Source: an uncultured Oscillospiraceae bacterium
GTDB lineage: Bacteria; Bacillota; Clostridia; Oscillospirales; Oscillospiraceae
Direction of reading: 5' to 3'
NCBI GenBank assembly: GCA_947623875.1
Contig: CANQII010000008.1
Location: 1-32,801 of the forward strand
Length of the DNA stretch: 32,801 bases
The position numbers were made by a program, and so were the translations under genes. Shown here piece by piece: positions 15,254 to 22,897 of this stretch; the first letter of the stretch is position 1; the number at the start of each line of letters is the position of its first letter. The notes beneath the pieces are model-generated. The model worked only from the letters and a program-made list of their open reading frames with translations, was not told where the DNA came from and searched no databases.

Positions 15254-15796
15254 TTATGCCTCGTTTTCGATGCAAATCTGGCACATTTTCATGGCGGCCA
15301 GGGCGTTTTTGTGGCTCTCCGGCGTGACGCCGGCGCAGCAGGCTGCGTCTACGGTGATGGGGACCTCCGGCAGGGCGGCCTTCAGCAGCATGGCGTTGGA
15401 GATGACGCAGATGTCGGTGCAGAGGCCGATGAGGGTGATCTCCTGGATGGGGTCCTTCTCATTCTGCTCTCTGAGATACCCCATCAATTCCACCGAGCCG
15501 AAGGCGGGCTTGCGGAAGAGGTTGCCCTGCCAGTCCTCCCGGCGGTCCAAAGCATCAAAGACGGCGTCATTCATCTCCCAGCCCGGGGTGCCATCGATGC
15601 AGTGGGGCACCGGCAGGTTATGGCCCTCCTGGGTGCTGGCGTATTCCGCCGTGTGGGTGTCCATGGTGGCACAGATGAGCCCATCAAAGGTGCGGATCTT
15701 CTCCACCACAGCGGGGACGATGGCCTGGGCCTCCTGGGTGCCCAGAGCGCCGTCCACAAAGTCCTTCTGCATGTCTACTACCACCAGTACGCGCAT
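15254..15796 (-). CDS. Nicotinamidase / isochorismatase-family cysteine hydrolase
   Basis: 180 residues, start MRVLVVVDMQKDF. The catalytic triad of the family is visible: Asp8 (VDMQKDF), Lys96 (FRKPAFGS) and Cys126 (LIGLCTDICV). TMDTH and HCIDGTPGWE match nicotinamidases, where the first Asp and His bind the metal and the second segment shapes the pocket. Nicotinamidase turns nicotinamide into nicotinate for NAD salvage. The length (180) is short but within the family. It lies between the flavoprotein and CbiT-like genes. Related amidases act on other small amides, so the substrate is probable rather than certain. Confidence 0.82.
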   Translation of the reverse strand: MRVLVVVDMQKDFVDGALGTQEAQAIVPAVVEKIRTFDGLICATMDTHTAEYASTQEGHNLPVPHCIDGTPGWEMNDAVFDALDRREDWQGNLFRKPAFGSVELMGYLREQNEKDPIQEITLIGLCTDICVISNAMLLKAALPEVPITVDAACCAGVTPESHKNALAAMKMCQICIENEA

Positions 15797-15814
15797 GGTG
15801 TAGACCTCCTTCCC

Positions 15815-16432
15815 TCAGTGAATGAAGTGGGTGGAGATAGGCGGCTCTTTCTCCGGCAGGCCGTATGCCTCTTTGCCCAGGGCGATGCTCTTCATCAGGA
15901 AGACCATGTTCCGGGCCAGGGTGCGCATGGTCTGCAGACCCTCGCCGTCCTTCTCTGCCTCTCCCGGCAGTCTCCCGTGGACGCTGTTCCAGTACTGGCT
16001 GGAGGCCACCGGCATGCCGGAGATGGTGAAGTACTTGTTCAGCTCGTCAAAGGTGGCAGAGCAGCCGCCTCTTCGGGCCACCGCCACGCTGGCGCCCACC
16101 TTCATGCGGGTGTCGAAGTGCTTGGCGTAGAAGAGCCGGTCCAGGAAGGAGATCAAGGTGCCGTTGGCGGAGGCGTAGTACACCGGGCTTCCCACCACGA
16201 TGCCGTCTGCCGCCTCGAACTTGGGCAGGACCTCGTTCACCAGGTCGTTCACTGCGCAGGCGCCGTTGGTGTGGCAGTACCCGCAGGCCACGCAGCCCCG
16301 GATGTTCTGATTGCCCACCTGGATGATCTCATAGTCCACGTCGTTGGAGGCGAAGATGCGCCCCATCTCCTCCAGGGCGATGGCGGTGTTCCCATGGGGA
16401 TGGGGACTGCCGTTGAACAGCAATACTTTCAT
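15815..16432 (-). CDS. Iron-sulfur flavoprotein / NAD(P)H-dependent FMN reductase family
   Basis: 205 residues, first gene of the operon, with AAGGAGGG 10 bases before ATG 16432. The flavodoxin-like start (MKVLLFNGSPHPHGNTAIAL) binds the FMN phosphate. Cys47, Cys50, Cys53 and Cys59 (GCVACGYCHTNGAC) fit the CX2CX2CX5C cluster motif of iron-sulfur flavoproteins of anaerobes. GIVVGSPVYYASANG (about 76-91) is the second flavin loop. The expected role is electron transfer between ferredoxin or NAD(P)H and small acceptors such as oxygen species or quinones. The acceptor is unknown. Confidence 0.85.
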   Translation of the reverse strand: MKVLLFNGSPHPHGNTAIALEEMGRIFASNDVDYEIIQVGNQNIRGCVACGYCHTNGACAVNDLVNEVLPKFEAADGIVVGSPVYYASANGTLISFLDRLFYAKHFDTRMKVGASVAVARRGGCSATFDELNKYFTISGMPVASSQYWNSVHGRLPGEAEKDGEGLQTMRTLARNMVFLMKSIALGKEAYGLPEKEPPISTHFIH

Positions 16433-16470
16433 AGGGATGGTACCCTCCTTGGTTGTATGAACTGCACTTC

Positions 16471-16499
16471 AGTATACTACAGCGCTCCCGCATCTGCAA
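16471..16499 (-). promoter_or_regulatory. Promoter of the flavoprotein-hydrolase-CbiT-like operon
   Basis: TTGCAG (16499-16494), 17 bases, TATACT (16476-16471) on the minus strand; transcription would begin about 30 bases before the start codon at 16432. Confidence 0.75.
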
Positions 16500-16538
16500 T
16501 CGCTTTTTCCCGGCGGGAGGAAGTTTTTGGCCGAGACG

Positions 16539-17312
16539 CTATGGCTGCGGCTGCTCCGGATACAGGTACAGGGTTCCGGCGGGGAAGTCCAGCAGCGTCT
16601 TCTGGGCGGAGAGCAGCGGGTACCCGATGATGCCGTCTGCGGTTGTCTTGATGCGGATTTGGGAGACATCGGAGAAGAGGGCTGGCACGTTCTCATAGGT
16701 TTTCCCGCCGATGGAAAAGGAGATGTTGTAGAGCCCCGGCGGTTCCGGCAGAGGCTCTACTGGGATTGTTCCCTCCAGTTCCGCCGCCAGAAGGGCGACA
16801 TTGGCGCCGGAGTCCAGCACAAGGGGATGCTCCGTTCCCTGGAGGGAGACCTGCACCGTGGCCAGGTGTCCCATCTCCAGAGGCACGGCGATTGCGTCTG
16901 CCGGGATCTCCTCCGTGTCCAGGGTGATCACCGAGGTCTCGTAGTCCATGAGAATGCGGTGCCGGCAGAGGATGTCGAAGCCGAGAGAGCCCAGAAGCTT
17001 GCCCTCCGGCATCACTTCAGCCAGGCCCTGCTCCACGTAGGCAAAGTCCATCCGGAACACGGTGGGATGGTCAAAGACGGCGTCTCCGATCTGAATGCGG
17101 TCTACTGCGGCCTCCTCCACCGTTGTGGCCTGGAGGGAGCCGTCAAAGCGGGCGGCTTCATGGGATGTGCCGGTGAGATCCGGGAAGTGCTTCTGATGCA
17201 AGGCGGTGCCCATGGCGCCGGTGTCGAAGACCAGCCAGCCGGTCTCACTGCCAACCGTTGCCTGGACCAGAGGGATGCCGCTGGCGTTTACAAAGGGAAT
17301 CTGAATTGCCAC
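16539..17312 (-). CDS. Two-lobed aspartyl protease-like protein
   Basis: 257 residues with no signal peptide. There are two catalytic-type motifs: FDTGAMGT (Asp30) and LDSGANVALL (Asp167). The hydrophobic-Gly segments that close each lobe are also present, LLGSLGFDIL (about 106-115) and GIIGYPLL (about 229-236), so the chain appears to contain two retropepsin-like lobes in tandem. Each lobe would give one aspartate, so one chain could form a complete active site as in pepsin-type enzymes, whereas most bacterial relatives have one lobe and dimerise. It lies 16 bases after the cysteine-cluster gene and is probably co-transcribed. Proteolytic activity is inference from the motifs. Confidence 0.75.
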   Translation of the reverse strand: MAIQIPFVNASGIPLVQATVGSETGWLVFDTGAMGTALHQKHFPDLTGTSHEAARFDGSLQATTVEEAAVDRIQIGDAVFDHPTVFRMDFAYVEQGLAEVMPEGKLLGSLGFDILCRHRILMDYETSVITLDTEEIPADAIAVPLEMGHLATVQVSLQGTEHPLVLDSGANVALLAAELEGTIPVEPLPEPPGLYNISFSIGGKTYENVPALFSDVSQIRIKTTADGIIGYPLLSAQKTLLDFPAGTLYLYPEQPQP

Positions 17313-17328
17313 AGGTGTGCTCCCCTCT

Positions 17329-17871
17329 CTACCGGCGGCGCCGATGGTGCCGCCTCTGATTCTGGCGGTGCCGCTCGTACCCGCGGAAGTTGTAGATGGT
17401 CATGAGGTGATTCAGAATCTCATACACCACCGGGCAGTAGAAGGCTGCGTCCAGCATGCCGTACAGGCTGAAAAGCCGCTCTGGTCGGTCTGTGTAGGGA
17501 TAGCCCTTGCACTCCTCTGGACGGCAGTCTCCCAGAATGCACTGGTTGTCCTTGTCCAGAAACTTGCAGGGCAAGGTGTTCTTATACCCCATGTCTGTCT
17601 CCAGAAGGTACTGGTCTGTCAGCTCCTCCGGGGGGATGTGCAGGTGCTCTGCGGCGTCGTGGACATCCCCAACACTGAAAGTGGTGGTGATTTTGGTACA
17701 GCAGTTGCGGCACTTGGAGCAGTCCATCTCGGCGAAGAACTTCTCATGGAGCCGCTTGCACTGGGCATCAAACTCATCGGGGTCTGCGTGGGCCTTCAGG
17801 AAGATGCGGAAGCGGCCGAATTCCTCCTCCCGCTGGCTGGCGGCCTCATAGACCTGATCTGGTTGGAGCAT
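17329..17871 (-). CDS. YkgJ-family cysteine cluster protein
   Basis: 180 residues. CSKCRNCCTK (about 51-60), then CKFLDKDNQCILGDCRPEEC and KGYPY (about 102-125), are the conserved cysteine pattern of the YkgJ/zinc- or iron-chelating family, thought to bind an iron-sulfur cluster or metal. The C-terminus is very basic (RHRQNQRRHHRRRR), which could bind nucleic acid or be a codon-repeat extension. The start ATG 17871 is preceded by AAAAGGAGAAG. First gene of a two-gene unit with the aspartyl protease-like gene. The molecular role of the family is not known. Confidence 0.8.
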   Translation of the reverse strand: MLQPDQVYEAASQREEEFGRFRIFLKAHADPDEFDAQCKRLHEKFFAEMDCSKCRNCCTKITTTFSVGDVHDAAEHLHIPPEELTDQYLLETDMGYKNTLPCKFLDKDNQCILGDCRPEECKGYPYTDRPERLFSLYGMLDAAFYCPVVYEILNHLMTIYNFRGYERHRQNQRRHHRRRR

Positions 17872-17995
17872 TGTTATCTTCTCCTTTTTGTCTTGTGTTT
17901 ATTGGTCTCTTCTGGCTGCATGAAGGATACTGCCTCCTTCTGGAAAAGCGTTGTTTTCCCGTTGGAACAGTTGTTTGTGCTTGATTCACGGTGCA

Positions 17996-18024
17996 ATTAT
18001 AGCCGAAAATGCTCTATCTGGCAA
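17996..18024 (-). promoter_or_regulatory. Promoter of the cysteine-cluster / protease operon
   Basis: TTGCCA (18024-18019), 17 bases, TATAAT (18001-17996) on the minus strand. The leader to ATG 17871 is about 120 bases. Confidence 0.75.
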
Positions 18025-18118
18025 GGAAAATCGCATTTGTCCGGGAATTTCTTTCTCTGACTTTTTAAACTGTGCTGTGCAAGTTTTCCCTTTTTGTGGC
18101 CAAAAACATTGCGAATGC

Positions 18119-18147
18119 TTGCAGAATGACCGAATTTGTGTTAAGAT
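18119..18147 (+). promoter_or_regulatory. Promoter of the second GH13 gene
   Basis: TTGCAG (18119-18124), 17 bases, TAAGAT (18142-18147). The two divergent promoters of this 380-base intergenic stretch lie about 95 bases apart. Confidence 0.65.
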
Positions 18148-18192
18148 AGGCCCTGCGTTTCGGAAAAAGGGAGAATCCCCTCCGGCGCGCAT

Positions 18193-18216
18193 CCGCCGGT
18201 GACGCAGCACCGGCGG
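18193..18216 (+). promoter_or_regulatory. Leader hairpin upstream of the second GH13 gene
   Basis: CCGCCGGTG (18193-18201) pairs perfectly with CACCGGCGG (18208-18216) around ACGCAG. It lies in the 5' leader, ending 19 bases before the ribosome site AAAGGAG (18236-18242), and has no T-run, so it is more likely a stability or translation element than a terminator. Confidence 0.4.
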
Positions 18217-18251
18217 CACGCAAAACTCGCAAGACAAAGGAGTGTCCCTCT

Positions 18252-19562
18252 ATGTGGGCTGAACGCAGCACATTCTATCAAATCTACCCACTGGGGTTCT
18301 GCGGAGCCCCGCCCTACAACGACAATCCCGCCCCTGTAAACCGCATCGGCAAGGTGGCGGACTGGGCCGGACACATCGCCAAACTGGCGAACGCACTCTA
18401 TCTGGGGCCTGTCTGGGACAGCGACTGCCACGGGTATGACACCCGGGACTACCGCCGGCTGGACCCCCGCCTGGGCACCAACGAGGACTTTGCCGCTGTG
18501 TGCCGCACCCTTCACGACAACGGCATCAAAGTGGTGCTGGACGGCGTATTCAACCATGTGGGCCGGGGCTTCTGGGCCTTCCGGGACGTCCAGCAACGGC
18601 GCTGGGACTCCCCCTACAAGGACTGGTTCCACATCTCCTTCGACGGCAATTCCAACTACAACGATGGCTTCTGGTATGAGGGCTGGGAGGGCCACTATGA
18701 GCTGGTGAAGCTGAATCTCCGCAACCCCGCCGTGGTGGACTACATCCTGGACTGCATCCGCTTCTGGGTGGAGCAGTTTGACATCGACGGCCTCCGGCTG
18801 GACGTGGCGTACTGCCTGGAGCCGGAGTTCCTCCGGAGACTCCGGGACTTCGCCAACGGGGTGAAGCCGGAGTTCTTCCTGGTGGGGGAGACCCTCCACG
18901 GGGACTACAACCGCTGGGTGCAGAACGACATGCTCCACAGCTGCACCAACTATGAGTGCTACAAGGGCCTCTGGTCCAGCCTCAACGACAACAACCTGTT
19001 CGAACTGGTACACAGCCTGAAGCGGCAGTTCGGCAGCGAGCCCTGGTGCCTCTACCGGGGCAAGCACCTGATGTGCTTTGCAGACAACCACGATGTCACC
19101 CGGGCGGCCTCGATCCTCCGCAACCCCGCCCATCTGCCACTGCTGTACGGCCTGCTCTACGGCATGCCCGGCATCCCCTGCCTCTACTACGGCAGCGAGT
19201 GGGGGACCCAGGCAGACAAACACCAGGGAGACGCCGCTCTCCGCCCCTCTTTTGACGCCCCTCAGTGGAACGGCCTCACAGATCAGATCGCCGCCATGGC
19301 GAAAGCCCACCGGGAGAGCGATGCCCTCTGCTACGGGGACTTCAAAGACCTGGTGCTCACCAACCGGCAGACCATCTTCCAGCGGCGGACAGACAGCCAG
19401 CGGGTGCTGGTGGCGGTGAACGCAGACGACAAGCCCTATGTGGCCCACTTCGATGCCGGCTGCGGCAGGGCAGTGGACCTTCTCACCGGCGCCATGCACG
19501 ACTTCGGCGGCGGCAGCGAGCTGCCCCCGTACAGCGTGGCATACTGGCTCTGCGAGCGCTAA
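18252..19562 (+). CDS. Cytoplasmic GH13 alpha-glucan hydrolase (maltodextrin/cyclodextrinase type)
   Basis: 436 residues, no signal peptide, ATG set by AAAGGAG (18236-18242). The start STFYQIYPLGFCGAP is typical of small GH13 enzymes. Region I is DGVFNHVGR, region II GLRLDVAYC (nucleophile Asp184), region III LVGETLHGD (acid Glu213) and region IV FADNHDVTR (Asp281). It lacks the N-terminal domain of neopullulanases and has a short C-terminal beta domain. The likely role is hydrolysis of maltodextrins or branched oligomers in the cytoplasm; exact specificity cannot be read. It has its own promoter and is divergent from the cysteine-cluster operon. Confidence 0.88.
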   Translation: MWAERSTFYQIYPLGFCGAPPYNDNPAPVNRIGKVADWAGHIAKLANALYLGPVWDSDCHGYDTRDYRRLDPRLGTNEDFAAVCRTLHDNGIKVVLDGVFNHVGRGFWAFRDVQQRRWDSPYKDWFHISFDGNSNYNDGFWYEGWEGHYELVKLNLRNPAVVDYILDCIRFWVEQFDIDGLRLDVAYCLEPEFLRRLRDFANGVKPEFFLVGETLHGDYNRWVQNDMLHSCTNYECYKGLWSSLNDNNLFELVHSLKRQFGSEPWCLYRGKHLMCFADNHDVTRAASILRNPAHLPLLYGLLYGMPGIPCLYYGSEWGTQADKHQGDAALRPSFDAPQWNGLTDQIAAMAKAHRESDALCYGDFKDLVLTNRQTIFQRRTDSQRVLVAVNADDKPYVAHFDAGCGRAVDLLTGAMHDFGGGSELPPYSVAYWLCER

Positions 19563-19576
19563 GCGCCTTTCTAGCT

Positions 19577-19593
19577 GTTTACAGAGCGTAAAC
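19577..19593. repeat. Inverted repeat GTTTAC-N5-GTAAAC
   Basis: Perfect 6-base arms separated by AGAGC, 15 bases after the GH13 stop. It has the form of a protein-binding site and belongs to the series of such motifs that follows. Confidence 0.5.
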
Positions 19594-19606
19594 GGCAGCA
19601 CTTGCG

Positions 19607-19636
19607 CCGCCCTACCTTATATATAAGGTAGGGCGG
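19607..19636. repeat. Perfect 30-base palindrome with TATATATA centre
   Basis: Bases 19607-19621 are the exact reverse complement of 19622-19636. The arms are GC-rich outside (CCGCCC) and AT-rich at the centre. There is no T-run, so it is a poor terminator. Its core returns twice downstream. Confidence 0.8.
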
Positions 19637-19824
19637 ATGGTGTAAAACCCTGGCACGGCCCCTGGCGGTTTACCAACGGCGCCGGATAACAGCAGGAGAT
19701 TTGGCGCGACCAGACCGACTGCGCCGTAACGCTCTATGACAAGCTTTTGATACAAAGGCGTATTGAGGGCATCTGGTTCGGAAGACGAAGGCAAGTAAGG
19801 CGGAAATGGTCTACCCGCGGAATG

Positions 19825-19872
19825 CTACCTTATATATAAGGAGGAATCCGGCGCACTACCTTATATAGAAGG
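19825..19872. repeat. Two further copies of the CTACCTTATATATAAGG element
   Basis: The 17-base core at 19612-19628 is repeated identically at 19825-19841 and with one change at 19856-19872; the last two start 31 bases apart. Confidence 0.75.
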
Positions 19873-20124
19873 GTGTAAATCCGCAGAGGCGGTGTAAAGC
19901 CGAGCCATGTCTCACGGTTTACAGACGCTGTCCGCCAGCAGGCCTGTTTACACAGCCTTTTGGGGTCCGGAAGCGCCTACTCTTTACATTGCGCGGTGTC
20001 CCGGCTCCGCCGGAGCTGCGCTTCTCCGCAGTCCGCATGTTGTATCCTGCGGTCCGTTCACCTTACGGCTGCGGAAGAGACGCTGGTGGGTGTCTCTCAC
20101 TGGCGCACAAGACCAAATGAATCA

Positions 20125-20173
20125 GAACGCCCTCGGGATGAGGTTCTACGCATCCCGAGGGCGTTCTTTTTTT
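20125..20173 (+). terminator. Very strong intrinsic terminator
   Basis: A perfect 16-bp stem (20125-20140 with 20151-20166), a 10-base loop and seven Ts (20167-20173). The nearest upstream gene on this strand ends 560 bases earlier, so it may end an unannotated RNA. Confidence 0.88.
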
Positions 20174-20340
20174 CGGGCCTGTGGCTGCGCCTTTCCCTGC
20201 AGCGCGGAGAGTTGTGCTATGAGAGGGCAGGGGAGGGGAGAGAGCAAGACGGAGGGCCGGGATTCGGCTATGGTCTATGCAGCGCATTGAGGGATTTCCC
20301 ACTGAGATGTCGGGAAGACGGCACAAAGACAGCAGATCGG

Positions 20341-20364
20341 GGCAGATCCTATCTGCCGCCTTTT
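20341..20364 (+). terminator. Weak terminator-like hairpin
   Basis: GGCAGAT (20341-20347) pairs with ATCTGCC (20351-20357) and is followed by GCCTTTT. Confidence 0.35.
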
Positions 20365-20371
20365 CCGTGTC

Positions 20372-20387
20372 CATACCCTGGGGTATG
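20372..20387. repeat. Palindrome CATACCC-TG-GGGTATG
   Basis: Perfect 7-base arms with a 2-base centre, just after the hairpin at 20341. The form suits a dimeric regulator; no promoter is evident beside it. Confidence 0.4.
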
Positions 20388-20463
20388 ATGGCTTGTTCCA
20401 CCCTGGGAAGATCTCATCCACTGTGCGGCGCTCTTTCGGGCTTGGGACGTCTGTTGCCCGGCA

Positions 20464-20497
20464 AACGGCTCAAAACCGGCATGGAACGGCTCAAAAC
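20464..20497. repeat. 13-base direct repeat spaced by two helical turns
   Basis: AACGGCTCAAAAC occurs at 20464-20476 and 20485-20497, a 21-base step. Ten bases of the first copy (CTCAAAACCG) recur inverted at 20833-20842. Confidence 0.5.
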
Positions 20498-21148
20498 GGA
20501 CAGACTTGGACCATGGGGAAATAAATGTCCATCCTGCGGCATGACCTGTCTTTCCAGGAGATCCGGCGGGACAGATCACAAAAACCGGAGAAAGAGGCAG
20601 AAAATGGCTGGGCGAGGATGTCAAAAGAAGAGCAAAAACCGGCGGAAAGTGCGATTTCAAGAAGGACAAATATTGATAATTTCTGAAATTCAATGGTTGA
20701 AATCGGACGATATGCGCTGAAATGTGAACCGTGAAACGATATTTGACAAAATGCACAAAGCCGATCCGGGCATTGCGGGCCAGAGACCAGAGAATACTGC
20801 CCCGGGAAAAGGCGGTACAGGGTGGGGAAAAGCGGTTTTGAGACCTCAATGGGGAGAAAAGCGCAAAAGCACACAGTTTCAAATAGTTCGTAAAAACGCA
20901 GAATTGATGTGAAAACGCGCACTAAAACCGCAGAAAAGTATGTGCTGCTGCTGGAAATTGAAAATTGGACACCAATCTTTATTCCATCATTGTTGGAAAT
21001 TCTTACGGGCTGAAATGGCACCAGGTACAGCCTGCGCTTCCAAGAAAGTTGGAAATGTTGAAATGTGAAAAAATGTCCTTTCGGACAACAGATGTCCATT
21101 ATTAATCATCAAATTGCTTTCAAATTGACCATGGGATTTGTAGAATAC

Positions 21149-21186
21149 GCTCAAAGCATGCTGGAAAAGACCTACCATCTTTGAGC
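21149..21186. repeat. Long-looped inverted repeat before araA
   Basis: GCTCAAAG (21149-21156) is the exact complement of CTTTGAGC (21179-21186), with further partial pairing inside. No T-run follows. Confidence 0.4.
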
Positions 21187-21230
21187 CAGTTCTTTGAAAT
21201 GCAAAAGATGGAGAAATAAAGCCATAGTAC

Positions 21231-21250
21231 ATCTACTAAATTCTGTAGAT
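21231..21250. promoter_or_regulatory. Inverted repeat upstream of araA, possible operator
   Basis: ATCTAC (21231-21236) and GTAGAT (21245-21250) flank TAAATTCT, with looser symmetry outward (GTAC on the left, GTGC on the right). It lies about 85 bases before the araA start, where an arabinose repressor could bind. It does not clearly match the Bacillus AraR site. Confidence 0.4.
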
Positions 21251-21334
21251 TGTGCAATTTTTAACGATCTATCCTGCGGCTTACCTGCGTGCCTCGCATG
21301 CAGCAGCGCAATCATTGCAAGGAGTACGATACAT

Positions 21335-22804
21335 ATGGGAAAACATGAATTCTGGTTTGTCGTAGGCTCTCAATTCCTCTATGGCCCTGAAGTCCTGGAG
21401 ACCGTAGAGGCCCGGGCAAAGGAGATGGCAGAGAAGCTCAGCGCTGTGCTGCCCCATCCCCTGGTGTTCAAGACCATCGGCGTCACCTGCCAGGGCATCG
21501 AGGACGTCATCCGCGAGGCCAACTACAGCAATGACTGCGCCGGCATCGTGACCTGGTGCCACACCTTCTCCCCCAGCAAGATGTGGATCAACGGCCTGAC
21601 CAAGCTCCAGAAGCCCTGGTGCCACCTGGCCACTCAGTACAACCGGGAGATCCCCAACGAGGAGATCGACATGGACTTCATGAACCTGAACCAGGCCGCC
21701 CACGGTGACCGGGAGCACGGCTTCATCGGTGCCCGTCTCCGCATGCCGAGAAAGGTCATTGCCGGGTACTGGGAGGACGCCAAGGTCCAGAAGCGCCTGG
21801 CAGACTGGATGAAGGCCGCCGTTGGCGTAGACGTGTCCCGCCACATGAAGGTCATGCGGTTCGGAGACAACATGCGGGAAGTAGCCGTCACCGAGGGCGA
21901 CAAGGTGGAAGTTCAGGCCAAGCTCGGCTGGCAGGTGAACACCTGGGCCGTGGGCGATCTGGTGAAAGAGATGAACGCTGTCACCGAGGCCGAGGTAGAT
22001 GAGCTCATGGCCGTCTATGAGGCCAACTACGACATCGCCACGGACAACATCGCCGCCATCCGCTATCAGGCACGGGAAGAGATCGCCATGAAGAAGATGA
22101 TGGACGCCGAGGGCTGCAAGGCCTTCTCCAACACCTTCCAGGATCTCTACGGCATGGAGCAGCTGCCCGGCCTGGCCTCCCAGCACCTGATGGCCCAGGG
22201 CTACGGCTACGGCGGCGAGGGCGACTGGAAGGTCTCCGCCATGACTGCCATTCTGAAGGCCATGGGCGAGAACGGCAACGGCGCCTCCGCCTTCATGGAA
22301 GACTACACCTATCACCTGGTGGAAGGCCAGGAGTACTCCCTAGGCGCCCACATGCTGGAGGTCTGCCCCTCTGTGGCAGCCGGCAAGCCCCGGATCGAGA
22401 CCCACCACCTGGGCATCGGCATGAACGAGAAGGATCCCGCGAGACTGGTGTTCGAGGGCAAAGAGGGCGACGCCATTGTGGCCTCTCTCATCGATGTGGG
22501 CGGGCGGCTCCGTCTCATCGTCCAGGACATCCACTGCGTCAAGCCCATCATGCCTATGCCCAACCTGCCGGTGGCCCGGGTCATGTGGCAGGCCATGCCG
22601 GACCTCACCACCGGCGTGGAGTGCTGGATCACCGCCGGCGGCGCCCACCACACCGTGCTGAGCTACGACGTCACCGCCGAGATGATGAAGGACTGGGCCC
22701 GGATGATGGACATCGAGTTTGTCCACATCACCAAGGATTCCACCCCGGACGCCCTGGAGAAGGAGCTCTTCCTCAACGATCTGGCTTGGAACCTGAAGCG
22801 CTAA
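21335..22804 (+). CDS. araA: L-arabinose isomerase
   Basis: 489 residues, close to the usual 475-500. ATG 21335 is preceded by AAGGAG (21319-21324). The family start (HEFWFVVGSQFLYGPEVLE) and VTWCHTFSPSKMWI, QYNREIP and GEGDWKVSAMTAILKAM are all present. The metal ligands expected for AraA can be placed: Glu in FMEDYTYHL, the EVCPSVAAGKPRIETHHLGI segment with a His, and a late His in GGAHHTVLSYD. It converts L-arabinose to L-ribulose in the cytoplasm, first step of the arabinose pathway. It heads a run with two secreted GH43 genes (93-base gap). The long non-coding stretch before it is unusual. Confidence 0.96.
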   Translation: MGKHEFWFVVGSQFLYGPEVLETVEARAKEMAEKLSAVLPHPLVFKTIGVTCQGIEDVIREANYSNDCAGIVTWCHTFSPSKMWINGLTKLQKPWCHLATQYNREIPNEEIDMDFMNLNQAAHGDREHGFIGARLRMPRKVIAGYWEDAKVQKRLADWMKAAVGVDVSRHMKVMRFGDNMREVAVTEGDKVEVQAKLGWQVNTWAVGDLVKEMNAVTEAEVDELMAVYEANYDIATDNIAAIRYQAREEIAMKKMMDAEGCKAFSNTFQDLYGMEQLPGLASQHLMAQGYGYGGEGDWKVSAMTAILKAMGENGNGASAFMEDYTYHLVEGQEYSLGAHMLEVCPSVAAGKPRIETHHLGIGMNEKDPARLVFEGKEGDAIVASLIDVGGRLRLIVQDIHCVKPIMPMPNLPVARVMWQAMPDLTTGVECWITAGGAHHTVLSYDVTAEMMKDWARMMDIEFVHITKDSTPDALEKELFLNDLAWNLKR

Positions 22805-22897
22805 TTCTCATCTGAGAACAGAAATACAACGCAGCCCCTAGAGACAGAGAGTTTGGGATCACAACCGACAGACAGTTCGATAGGAGGAGCAAACAGA

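Larger units (their letters stand above)
19577..19988. repeat. Cluster of GTTTAC / GTGTAAA motifs
   Basis: The stretch after the GH13 stop holds no credible gene. It contains GTTTAC or its complement at about 19577, 19588, 19641, 19678, 19874, 19893, 19917, 19946 and 19983, in both orientations, several extended as GGTGTAAA or TGTTTACACA. This suggests an array of binding sites or a decayed mobile element. Confidence 0.5.
20174..21334. other. Long non-coding, repeat-bearing stretch upstream of araA
   Basis: About 1.16 kb with no credible gene: open frames on both strands lack ribosome sites and look like random translation. From about 20600 it is clearly richer in A and T than the flanks. 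It contains terminator-like and palindromic pairs (20341-20364, 20372-20387), a 13-base direct repeat, nine GAAAT motifs on the plus strand (20685-21200), a hairpin (21149-21186) and an inverted repeat near araA (21231-21250). I find no convincing sigma-A promoter for araA. Confidence 0.5.

Noticed and set aside
14258-16630. 790-residue open frame on the plus strand across the CbiT-like, hydrolase and flavoprotein genes
   Set aside because: A shadow of GC-rich genes on the other strand; the three minus-strand genes have catalytic motifs, ribosome sites and a promoter.
19607-19636. Perfect palindrome as terminator of the GH13 gene
   Set aside because: No T-run on either side and the core recurs twice nearby, so a repeat element fits better.
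20491-21099. 202-residue minus-strand open frame in the non-coding stretch before araA
   Set aside because: No ribosome site, erratic composition rich in Phe/Ser/Cys and no recognisable motif; probably chance in a purine-rich strand.
20630-21200. Possible group II intron or CRISPR-like array in the A-rich region
   Set aside because: No domain V-like hairpin, no reverse transcriptase, and the GAAAT motifs are not evenly spaced or flanked by repeats.
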